This document shows, piece after piece, positions 1 through 6,948 of a stretch of 64,000 nucleotides of DNA. The notes under the pieces are model-generated. The model was not told the DNA's origin, ran no database searches, and saw only the letters and a program-made list of their open reading frames with translations. The stretch is taken from the NCBI GenBank assembly GCA_051295955.1, contig JBPDWA010000003.1:62001-126000 (forward strand). The letters run 5' to 3'. The stretch is from Enterococcus faecalis_A (GTDB lineage: Bacteria; Bacillota; Bacilli; Lactobacillales; Enterococcaceae). How positions within the stretch are numbered: the first letter of the stretch is position 1; each line of letters starts with the position of its first letter. A program made the translations under genes and the position numbers.

Positions 1-2
1 GC

Positions 3-32
3 GAGACGATAAAAGAAATCCAAAATGTTTAA
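3..32 (+). CDS. Possible 3' end of an upstream gene
   Basis: The third frame runs open from the window edge to TAA at 30-32 and ends in ...KEIQNV. It lies just before aspB, where related Firmicutes often carry the small secreted protein YpmB. Ten codons are too few to identify anything, and the other two frames also reach stops early, so this is only a possible gene tail. Confidence 0.25.
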   Translation, partial: ETIKEIQNV

Positions 33-86
33 TTGAAAGTAAGACGAAACCTAATTGAAGTCAATCAGTAAGAATGGAGGCGTTGT

Positions 87-1286
87 ATGAAATTAGCAAC
101 TCGGGCCCAACAGCTTGAGCCTTCTGCGACCTTAGCCGCCGCTGCCAAGGCCAAAGCATTGAAAGCCGAAGGGGCGGATATTTTGAATTTAACGGTGGGA
201 GAGCCGGATTTTCCTACTCCTGAAGCAATTCGTCAAGCGGCTATTGCGGCAATTGAAAGCGGTAAGGCCAGTTATTATACGCCGGCTGGCGGTATTTCAC
301 AACTGAGGACAGCTGTTGTCAATCATTTGGCAACTTATTATGATTTAAACTACGAAACGAATCAAGTCATCGTCACTGATGGAGCTAAGTTCGCTTTATA
401 CTTGCTTTTTCAAGCTTTACTAGATGAAGGTGATGAAGTCATCATTCCGGCTCCTTATTGGGTTAGTTATGGTGAACAAGTGAAGCTGGCTTTAGGTAAA
501 CCAGTCTATATTTCCAGTCAGCAATCTAGTGACTTCAAAGTAACAGTGGCTCAGTTGGAAGCTGCACGAACGGCTCGTACTAAACTATTGATTTTGAATT
601 CACCCTCTAATCCAACAGGTATGATTTACACAAAGGATGAATTGTTGACTATTGGTAATTGGGCGGTGGAACATGACATTTTGATTGTTTCAGATGATAT
701 TTATGGCCGATTGGTCTACAATCAAAATGAATTTACTGCAATTGCGACATTGTCAGAGGCAATTCGGCGCCAGACTGTTATTATCAATGGTGTTTCTAAA
801 ACGTATGCCATGACTGGCTGGCGCATCGGCTATGCAGTCGGAGATGAACAGTTGATTCAAGCCATGAACGCCATTGCTTCTCAATCGACCAGTAATCCTG
901 TAGCAGTTAGTCAATACGCAGCAATTGAAGCTTTAAGTGGTGATCAAACGGCAGCGGCTACTATGCGGCAAGCCTTTGAGGAACGCTTAAATACCATTTT
1001 TCCAAAAGTAGCTGCTTTACCAGGTGTGCAGATTAAAAAGCCACAAGGTGCTTTTTATCTATTCCCTAATATTAAAGAAACCATGGCACTTTGTGGCTAT
1101 GAGCAAGTTTCTCGTTGGGTAGAAGATTTGCTGCTGGAAGCTCATGTAGCTGTTGTCAGTGGTGAAGGATTTGGAGCTTGGGAGCATATTCGAATCAGCT
1201 ATGCAGCGGATCTGGCAACTTTGGAAGCGGCCATTGAGCGGATGCATCAATTTATTCAGCGGAAAATTGCTCAAAGACAGATGTAG
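87..1286 (+). CDS. aspB: Pyridoxal-phosphate aspartate/aromatic aminotransferase
   Basis: A 399-residue class I/II aminotransferase of the AspB type. It transfers an amino group between aspartate (or a related amino acid) and 2-oxoglutarate in the cytoplasm. The N-terminal LTVGEPDFPTP and the NSPSNPTGM segment are family signatures. The PLP-binding lysine is K238 in GVSKTYAMTGWRIGY, and the Arg that contacts the carboxylate lies in EHIRISYA near the C terminus. GGAGGCG precedes the ATG. asnS follows after 34 bases, so aspartate formation and asparaginyl-tRNA charging are probably one transcript, as in Bacillus subtilis. The exact substrate cannot be read from sequence. Confidence 0.93.
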   Translation: MKLATRAQQLEPSATLAAAAKAKALKAEGADILNLTVGEPDFPTPEAIRQAAIAAIESGKASYYTPAGGISQLRTAVVNHLATYYDLNYETNQVIVTDGAKFALYLLFQALLDEGDEVIIPAPYWVSYGEQVKLALGKPVYISSQQSSDFKVTVAQLEAARTARTKLLILNSPSNPTGMIYTKDELLTIGNWAVEHDILIVSDDIYGRLVYNQNEFTAIATLSEAIRRQTVIINGVSKTYAMTGWRIGYAVGDEQLIQAMNAIASQSTSNPVAVSQYAAIEALSGDQTAAATMRQAFEERLNTIFPKVAALPGVQIKKPQGAFYLFPNIKETMALCGYEQVSRWVEDLLLEAHVAVVSGEGFGAWEHIRISYAADLATLEAAIERMHQFIQRKIAQRQM

Positions 1287-1320
1287 TTAAGTATAAATTT
1301 AAAGAAACGGAGAGACAAAC

Positions 1321-2619
1321 GTGGAACAAATTCAAATTATTGATTCAAAAAAGCATGTCGGTGAAACGGTCAGAATAGGCGCTTGGGTGGCGAACAAACG
1401 CTCAAGTGGAAAAATAGCCTTTTTACAATTGAGAGATGGAACTGCCTATTTCCAAGGTGTGGTAGTAAAAAGTGAAGTGTCAGAAGCGGTTTTTCAATTA
1501 GCGAAAGGTCTGCATCAAGAAACGTCTGTCTGGATTACTGGTGAAATCCGTGAAGATAATCGTTCAAAATTTGGCTATGAAATAGGCATTTCAGAGATTG
1601 AAGTAGTGGGGGAAAGTGAAGAGTACCCAATTACGCCTAAAGAACATGGCACCGACTTTTTGATGGATCATCGTCATTTGTGGTTACGGTCTTCTCGCCA
1701 ACATGCGGTGATGCAAATCCGCAATGAAATCATTCGCGCAACTTACGAATTTTTCAATGCTAACGGTTTTGTAAAAATTGATCCACCGATCTTAACGGGA
1801 TCAGCGCCGGAAGGTACAACTGATTTGTTTGAAACCAACTATTTTGATCAAAAAGCGTATCTATCTCAAAGTGGTCAGTTATATATGGAAGCTGCCGCAA
1901 TGGCCTTTGGCAAAGTTTTTTCATTTGGTCCAACCTTCCGAGCTGAAAAGTCAAAAACACGCCGGCATTTGATTGAATTTTGGATGATTGAACCGGAAAT
2001 GGCTTTTACACATCAAGAAGAAAGCTTGGAAGTCCAAGAACGTTATGTGGCCTTTTTAGCACAAAACGTGTTAGATCACTGTGATTACGCATTAGATGTG
2101 TTAGAACGTGATAAAGAAACCTTGAAGCAATACACGCAATGGCCGTTTCCACGTATTTCTTATGATGATGCAGTTGAATTGTTGAAGCAAAATGGCTTTG
2201 ACGATATTGAATGGGGCGATGACTTTGGTTCACCGCATGAAACGTTTATCGCAAATTCTTTTGAAAAACCTGTTTTCATCATGAACTATCCAAAAGCGAT
2301 TAAACCGTTTTATATGAAGCCTCATCCAACTCGGGAAGACGTAGTGATTTGTGCGGATCTAATTGCACCAGAAGGCTACGGCGAAATCATCGGTGGCTCA
2401 GAACGGGCGACGGATTATGAATTCTTATTAGAGCAAATCAAAGCTCACGGATTGGATCAGCAAGAATATTCTTGGTATTTGGACTTACGCAAGTACGGTT
2501 CTGTTCCGCACTCTGGGTTTGGCCTTGGTTTAGAACGAACTGTGACTTGGCTAGCTGGTATCGATCATGTGCGTGAAGCGATTCCATTCCCACGTTTGTT
2601 AAATCGTATTTATCCTTAA
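1321..2619 (+). CDS. asnS: Asparaginyl-tRNA synthetase
   Basis: A 432-residue class II aminoacyl-tRNA synthetase that charges tRNA-Asn. The N-terminal OB-fold (about residues 15-100) binds the anticodon. The catalytic core contains class II motif 2 (FRAEKSKTRRHLIEFWMIE) and motif 3 (GFGLGLERTVTWLAG, ending in IPFPR), which bind ATP. Length is normal for the family. The start is GTG with GGAGAG upstream. It follows aspB closely and a terminator follows, so aspB-asnS looks like a two-gene unit. Confidence 0.96.
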   Translation: MEQIQIIDSKKHVGETVRIGAWVANKRSSGKIAFLQLRDGTAYFQGVVVKSEVSEAVFQLAKGLHQETSVWITGEIREDNRSKFGYEIGISEIEVVGESEEYPITPKEHGTDFLMDHRHLWLRSSRQHAVMQIRNEIIRATYEFFNANGFVKIDPPILTGSAPEGTTDLFETNYFDQKAYLSQSGQLYMEAAAMAFGKVFSFGPTFRAEKSKTRRHLIEFWMIEPEMAFTHQEESLEVQERYVAFLAQNVLDHCDYALDVLERDKETLKQYTQWPFPRISYDDAVELLKQNGFDDIEWGDDFGSPHETFIANSFEKPVFIMNYPKAIKPFYMKPHPTREDVVICADLIAPEGYGEIIGGSERATDYEFLLEQIKAHGLDQQEYSWYLDLRKYGSVPHSGFGLGLERTVTWLAGIDHVREAIPFPRLLNRIYP

Positions 2620-2632
2620 TTACAACAAAGAG

Positions 2633-2666
2633 CAAGCCGACCTTTCAAGAGGTCGCTTGTTTTTTT
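2633..2666 (+). terminator. Rho-independent terminator after asnS
   Basis: CAAGCCGACCT pairs with AGGTCGCTTG (one bulged base) and is followed by seven T. It closes the aspB-asnS unit. Confidence 0.85.
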
Positions 2667-2789
2667 AGGTTCATAAGAGGTGGAAGCAAGCTCAAACAAA
2701 GAAAAATTAGGCAAGTTCTTTAGAAAAAAAAGATTGTATGGTAAAATGTCAGAAAGCAAATAGAATAGTAAATAAAAGGAATGACCTGA

Positions 2790-3644
2790 ATGGATAATGC
2801 ACAAGTCAAAAGAAAACACTTTCGTTTTCCAGCATATGATGACGAAATAGGCGTAAAAATACCTAGCCAAAGCAACCGTATCCTCTTTCAAGATGAATTT
2901 AAAAATGATAAATCGGCAGCTCCAGCAGCACAGACGGCTCCGCCTCAACAAAAAACAAGCACTAATCAACGCCATACAGAGCAACAAAAAACGCAATTAG
3001 CACGCCATAAGTCCAATTTGCCAGATTATGCCTTACATTCCAAAGAGAGTAGTTCCGCTGCTAAAAAGAACCCCTCTTTGTTTGGCAGTAATTCCAGTAA
3101 TGGCTGGACCCAAACATTTCATAAAAAAGAAACATCTCGGTCAGCAGTTGCGCCCAAAACACAATCAAGTACTTCTTACAGCAGTTCTTATTTTGTCCCT
3201 AAATATATTCCCGCTTCGATCATTCCGGAAGAAGATGCAACGAAACCTACTTTTTCTGAAGCGGAATTACTACAAGCGATGAAGAAAGAACCTGCTTCTT
3301 ATCTCGTTTTAGACGATGAACCTGCAGCTTTTCAAGTAAAACAAAATGAAACGGATCCAACCGTCAAAAAATTTAATATTCCGACCAATGCGCCGGAAAT
3401 ACCTGTAACTAGAAGACAATACCAAAAGCTGAAACCGGAAATGGAACGCTTTGGCGGAGAACCATTGCCTCGTTCTCGTACGGAATTAAAGCACGCCAAG
3501 AAAAACGCTAAAAGTCAGACCGCTTATGGCCAAAAGGTAGAAGCAGCTAAACAGGAAAAAAAACGCGGTATTTTAGATAAACCCCTCAGTGGCATCATTG
3601 AAGATTCCAGTTCACGGCTAGAAAACAGCAAATACTTCAACTGA
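2790..3644 (+). CDS. Hypothetical disordered, charged protein upstream of murC
   Basis: A 284-residue protein I do not recognise. It begins MDNAQVKRKHFRFPAYDDE. Most of it is Ser/Gln/Thr/Lys-rich low-complexity sequence with no signal peptide or membrane segment, so it is probably soluble and largely disordered. Two better-ordered patches are visible: about residues 125-165 (FVPKYIPASIIPEED, then an acidic helix) and the C-terminal GILDKPLSGIIEDSSSRLE. In B. subtilis the murC neighbour is the DNA translocase SftA, which also has a long variable N-terminal region. No translocase motor is present here, so that parallel is positional only. The reading frame is strong and codon use matches its neighbours. 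Confidence 0.7.
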   Translation: MDNAQVKRKHFRFPAYDDEIGVKIPSQSNRILFQDEFKNDKSAAPAAQTAPPQQKTSTNQRHTEQQKTQLARHKSNLPDYALHSKESSSAAKKNPSLFGSNSSNGWTQTFHKKETSRSAVAPKTQSSTSYSSSYFVPKYIPASIIPEEDATKPTFSEAELLQAMKKEPASYLVLDDEPAAFQVKQNETDPTVKKFNIPTNAPEIPVTRRQYQKLKPEMERFGGEPLPRSRTELKHAKKNAKSQTAYGQKVEAAKQEKKRGILDKPLSGIIEDSSSRLENSKYFN

Positions 3645-3812
3645 GGAGTAAGGAACCACGGTTCTTTTTAGTTAAGAAGCAAGTAGGGTGGGCAAGTTCA
3701 GCTAATAAATCACCTACCTGTAAGCTTCACGTAAGTTTCATTAAAAGCGCTCAGAAGTGCAGGCAACGAACTAAAGCGTGCCTGCTCCTTTTTTTCAGCC
3801 ATAGTTATGGTT
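3645..3812 (+). ncRNA. Intergenic segment with hairpins; possible small RNA or 3' UTR
   Basis: No protein gene is visible between 3645 and the murC promoter. The strand can form a weak GAAC-GTTC hairpin followed by T's (3653-3668), then GTAGGGTG (3683-3690) pairing with CACCTAC (3711-3717), and a clear terminator at 3759-3795. The arrangement could be a 3' UTR with tandem terminators or a processed small RNA. I could not match it to 6S RNA or another named family. Confidence 0.3.
3759..3795 (+). terminator. Rho-independent terminator before murC
   Basis: GCAGGCAACG (3759-3768) pairs with CGTGCCTGC (3777-3785) with one bulge, followed by a run of T at 3789-3795. It separates the hypothetical gene from murC. 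Confidence 0.8.
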
Positions 3813-3841
3813 GATTATTTTTTCTTTTTATACGATAATGG
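3813..3841 (+). promoter_or_regulatory. Sigma-A-type promoter for murC
   Basis: TTGATT (3813-3818), a 17-base spacer, then GATAAT (3836-3841). The predicted start lies about 55 bases before the murC ATG. Confidence 0.65.
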
Positions 3842-3904
3842 TTTTCGTATGACGAAAGAATCTAAAAAAAACAAATGTTTTATTTATAAGAGAAGAGGAT
3901 ATTG

Positions 3905-5242
3905 ATGGGAAATCAAGCAAAAAAATTATACCATTTCGTTGGAATTAAAGGTTCCGGCATGAGCTCTTTAGCCTTGGTTTTATTTCAAAAAGGCTACCGA
4001 GTGCAAGGCTCTGACGTGGAAGAATATTTTTTCACCCAACGGGATTTGGAAAAAGCCGGCATTCCTATTTTGTCGTTTGATGCCGATAATATTACCAAAG
4101 ATCTGGTTGTAATCGCCGGTAATGCGTTTCCTGATACACATGAAGAATTAGTGCGCGCTCGTGAATTAGGGGTTGAAATTATTCGTTATCATGATTTTAT
4201 CGGACGCTTTATTGAACCTTATACAAGCATTGCAGTGACTGGTTCTCACGGGAAAACTAGTACCACTGGTTTATTGGCTCATGTATTAAGCGGAATTAAA
4301 CCAACCAGCTACTTAATTGGAGATGGTACCGGACACGGCGAACCGAATGCTGAGTTCTTTGCTTTTGAAGCCTGCGAATATCGGCGGCATTTTTTAGCTT
4401 ATTCACCTGATTACGTAATCATGACTAACATTGATTTTGATCATCCTGATTACTATCAAAGTATTGAAGATGTTTTTTCAGCATTTCAAACAATGGCTCA
4501 TCAAATAAAAAAAGGCATTTTTGCTTATGGCGATGATCCTTTTTTACGTCAATTAAAAGCCGACGTACCGATTTACTATTATGGCGTTCGTGCAGACGAT
4601 GATATTCAAGCTAGAAATATTCAACGTACGACAGCTGGTTCTTCCTTTGATGTATATCACCAAGATGAGTTTGTCGGACATTTCGTTTTACCGGCATACG
4701 GTCATCACAACATTATGAATGCTTTAGGTGTGATTGCGGTCGCTTATTTTGAAGAATTAGATATGACGCAAGTGGCTGCTGAAATGTTGAGTTTCAAAGG
4801 AGTCAAACGTCGTTTCAGTGAAAAGAAGGTGGGCGATGTTATCATCGTTGATGATTATGCGCATCACCCTGCAGAAATTAAAGCAACTATTGATGGCGCT
4901 CGTCAAAAATATCCTGACAAAGAGATCGTGGCGGTCTTTCAACCACATACATTCACTCGAACAATTGCTTTAATGGATGAGTTTGCGCAAGCCTTAGATT
5001 TAGCCGATCAAGTCTTTTTATGTAATATTTTTGGATCAGCCCGTGAAAAACAAGGTGCAGTTCGGATTGAAGATTTAGGAGCAAAAGTTCAAAAAGGCGG
5101 CCAAGTATTAACCGAAGAAAATGTTTCACCGCTGTTGGACTATGAAGAAGCTGTTGTGGTCTTTATGGGAGCTGGCGATGTACAAAAATTCGAACAAGCC
5201 TATGAAACGTTATTGAGCAATACTACGCGGAACGTTTTATAG
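3905..5242 (+). CDS. murC: UDP-N-acetylmuramate--L-alanine ligase
   Basis: A cytoplasmic Mur ligase that adds L-Ala to UDP-MurNAc, the first residue of the peptidoglycan stem peptide. The N-terminal Rossmann segment reads HFVGIKGSGMSSLA. The ATP loop is TGSHGKTSTTG (about residues 112-122). The central domain carries TNIDFDHPDYY and the C-terminal domain carries VDDYAHHPAEI, both diagnostic of MurC. Length (445) is normal. I place the start at ATG 3905, six bases after AAGAGG, rather than at the overlapping TTG 3902. It appears monocistronic, with its own promoter and terminator. Confidence 0.96.
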   Translation: MGNQAKKLYHFVGIKGSGMSSLALVLFQKGYRVQGSDVEEYFFTQRDLEKAGIPILSFDADNITKDLVVIAGNAFPDTHEELVRARELGVEIIRYHDFIGRFIEPYTSIAVTGSHGKTSTTGLLAHVLSGIKPTSYLIGDGTGHGEPNAEFFAFEACEYRRHFLAYSPDYVIMTNIDFDHPDYYQSIEDVFSAFQTMAHQIKKGIFAYGDDPFLRQLKADVPIYYYGVRADDDIQARNIQRTTAGSSFDVYHQDEFVGHFVLPAYGHHNIMNALGVIAVAYFEELDMTQVAAEMLSFKGVKRRFSEKKVGDVIIVDDYAHHPAEIKATIDGARQKYPDKEIVAVFQPHTFTRTIALMDEFAQALDLADQVFLCNIFGSAREKQGAVRIEDLGAKVQKGGQVLTEENVSPLLDYEEAVVVFMGAGDVQKFEQAYETLLSNTTRNVL

Positions 5243-5278
5243 TTGAATCAATGCAATAAGTTTAGCAGGGTACTTTTG

Positions 5279-5325
5279 AGGAACTGGACAGTGTCGTAGT
5301 GGCATTTAGCTCAGTTCCTTCTTTT
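5279..5325 (+). terminator. Terminator after murC
   Basis: AGGAACTG (5279-5286) pairs with CAGTTCCT (5312-5319) across a 25-base loop, followed by CTTTT. Confidence 0.6.
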
Positions 5326-5335
5326 AAGATTAAGC

Positions 5336-5363
5336 TTGTTTTTTAAACATAGTTTGGTACAAT
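5336..5363 (+). promoter_or_regulatory. Promoter for the hotdog/Bax-inhibitor pair
   Basis: TTGTTT (5336-5341), 16-base spacer, TACAAT (5358-5363), with TG one base before the -10 (extended -10 form). Confidence 0.65.
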
Positions 5364-5392
5364 TAACGTAACATTAATGGAGGTGTACAAAG

Positions 5393-5851
5393 TTGAACTT
5401 CGGTAAATCGAGAAATTTAGGGAAAACTATTGAGGAGATTGAAGAAGGCGATTCGTTGTCTTTAACGGAATCAATTGAAGATAAAGATTTATTATTGTAT
5501 TTGGGGTTAACAAATGACGCAAACCCTTTATACATCCAACACGATTACGCACAAAAGACAGAATACGAAAAGCCGATCGTGCCATCAATTATGTTGATGG
5601 GAATTATTACCAGTGCTATTTCAAAACACTTGCCTGGTCCAGGTTCTCACGTGGTGAATTTCGCTGTGAATTTTGTTGAACCGGTCTTTCATTATGAAAC
5701 ATTAACCTTTCATTTCGAAGTGATGAAAGTAGATAAGATGAAAGATGTTGTCACGATTTCTATTGAAGTAGTCAATGAAGCTGATAATCGTGTTTTGGAT
5801 GCTGTTGTGATGGTTCAGCCACCAAAATTAATCGTTGAAATTGAAAAATAA
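5393..5851 (+). CDS. MaoC-like hotdog-fold (R)-enoyl-CoA hydratase-like protein
   Basis: A 152-residue single hotdog-domain protein of the MaoC/FabZ-like group. These enzymes hydrate enoyl-thioesters or act in acyl metabolism. The segment LYLGLTNDANPLYIQHDYA resembles the D-x(4)-H catalytic region of (R)-specific enoyl-CoA hydratases. PIVPSIMLMGIITSAISKHLPGPG is the substrate-tunnel helix and following loop. The start is TTG at 5393, seven bases after GGAGGTG. The Bax-inhibitor gene follows after 21 bases with no terminator, so the two are probably cotranscribed. The substrate is unknown. Confidence 0.8.
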   Translation: MNFGKSRNLGKTIEEIEEGDSLSLTESIEDKDLLLYLGLTNDANPLYIQHDYAQKTEYEKPIVPSIMLMGIITSAISKHLPGPGSHVVNFAVNFVEPVFHYETLTFHFEVMKVDKMKDVVTISIEVVNEADNRVLDAVVMVQPPKLIVEIEK

Positions 5852-5872
5852 ATAAGGAAAGAAGGGTATTTT

Positions 5873-6559
5873 ATGAATCGACAAGATACAATGCAAGCGA
5901 AAACTGGGTTAAACACTTTTTTCGCTAAAATTTACGGATTCTTGGCTTTAGGAATCGGCATTAGTGCGTTGGTGACTTTTTTGTTATTTAATGTTTTTAC
6001 CGGTTTTTTTGCTACTATTTTAAGTTCTACTGGCTTGTTTCTCAGTCTATGTGTACTTGAATTTGTATTAGTAATTTACTTAGGAGCTAAAGCTCAAAAA
6101 AATCCTTCATTGGCTATTGCTGGTTTTGTACTTTATGCAGTTGTCAATGGCATAACGCTTTCTGCTGCTTTACTGCTTTATACCCAAACGTCTATTTTCG
6201 GAGCATTTTTAAGCGCTGCGGCTACGTTTGGAGCGATGGCTTTAGTTGGGATTTTCACTAAAAAAGATCTTTCTCGTCTGGGTCATGCAGCCTACAGTGC
6301 GTTAATCGGGATTATTATTGCGATGCTGCTCAATGTTTTCTTACTACACAGCAGTGCCGTTGAATTATTTATCTCTTTGTTAACAGTTATAGTCTTTTCC
6401 GGGATTACCGCTTATGATAATCAAAATATCAGTCGGGTCTATGCCCAAGCTGATGGACAAGTAGGTACGGGAGTTGCCGTCTTTTTCGCTTTACAACTCT
6501 ACCTTGATTTAATCAACCTATTCTTAGCCTTCTTAAAAATTTTTGGCAAAAATAATTAA
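5873..6559 (+). CDS. Bax inhibitor-1 (BI-1)/YccA family membrane protein
   Basis: A 228-residue polytopic membrane protein with seven hydrophobic segments. The cytoplasmic-side motif GITAYDNQNI and a hydrophobic C terminus match the bacterial BI-1/YccA family (YetJ-like). Some members are pH-sensitive calcium leak channels, and others interact with the FtsH protease. The function here is not established. It follows the hotdog gene in the same transcript and is closed by a strong terminator. Confidence 0.88.
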   Translation: MNRQDTMQAKTGLNTFFAKIYGFLALGIGISALVTFLLFNVFTGFFATILSSTGLFLSLCVLEFVLVIYLGAKAQKNPSLAIAGFVLYAVVNGITLSAALLLYTQTSIFGAFLSAAATFGAMALVGIFTKKDLSRLGHAAYSALIGIIIAMLLNVFLLHSSAVELFISLLTVIVFSGITAYDNQNISRVYAQADGQVGTGVAVFFALQLYLDLINLFLAFLKIFGKNN

Positions 6560-6575
6560 AAGCTCTATAAAAGAT

Positions 6576-6614
6576 TCGAGTGAAAAGCAGCAGTGCTTTT
6601 CACTCGATTTTTTT
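6576..6614 (+). terminator. Strong Rho-independent terminator
   Basis: TCGAGTGAAAAGCA (6576-6589) pairs perfectly with TGCTTTTCACTCGA (6594-6607) over a 4-base loop, then seven T. Confidence 0.93.
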
Positions 6615-6930
6615 ATAAGTAAATTCGAGCAACAAAGCTAATTGATAGCAGGAATCTGTCTATGTTGAAAAGAACGATTATTTATTAGGAAAACAGACGC
6701 TTAGTATATAGATATTTTCAAAAAACAGTGTCTTTTAATTGGAGAGAAAGAAGGACAGCTAAGCAATGCTTGTTGTTGGAAGCTATTTTCCCTTTACTAA
6801 CTGGTAGAACAAGTTGTTTGAATAAAAAGATAGCGACTCCTAGTTCAAACGTGAAACGAAGTGGTTTGACTTCAGGGTTCCGTTTTTTATTTTCTCTTTT
6901 TAAAAACGAATATATGTTCTATAATAGGTG
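6615..6930 (+). promoter_or_regulatory. Intergenic region with promoter for the helicase gene
   Basis: About 315 bases with no convincing gene. A TATAAT -10 lies at 6920-6925, just upstream of the helicase ribosome site, without a good -35. The transcript leader would be only about 20 bases. A short open frame at 6728-6931 has no ribosome site and no recognisable product. Confidence 0.45.
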
Positions 6931-6948
6931 AAGATAGGTGGGATGAGT

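Noticed and set aside
7..86. Possible promoter or regulatory leader for aspB
   Set aside because: Too little sequence and no -35/-10 pair at good spacing. The upstream gene may simply read through.
3028..3282. 84-codon open frame within the hypothetical gene before murC
   Set aside because: Nested in another frame of a longer, better-supported gene with a ribosome site.
3645..3812. 6S RNA gene
   Set aside because: The ends do not pair into the long closing stem with a central bubble that 6S RNA requires.
6728..6931. 67-codon open frame upstream of the helicase
   Set aside because: GTG start without a ribosome site, no recognisable product, and it overlaps the promoter.
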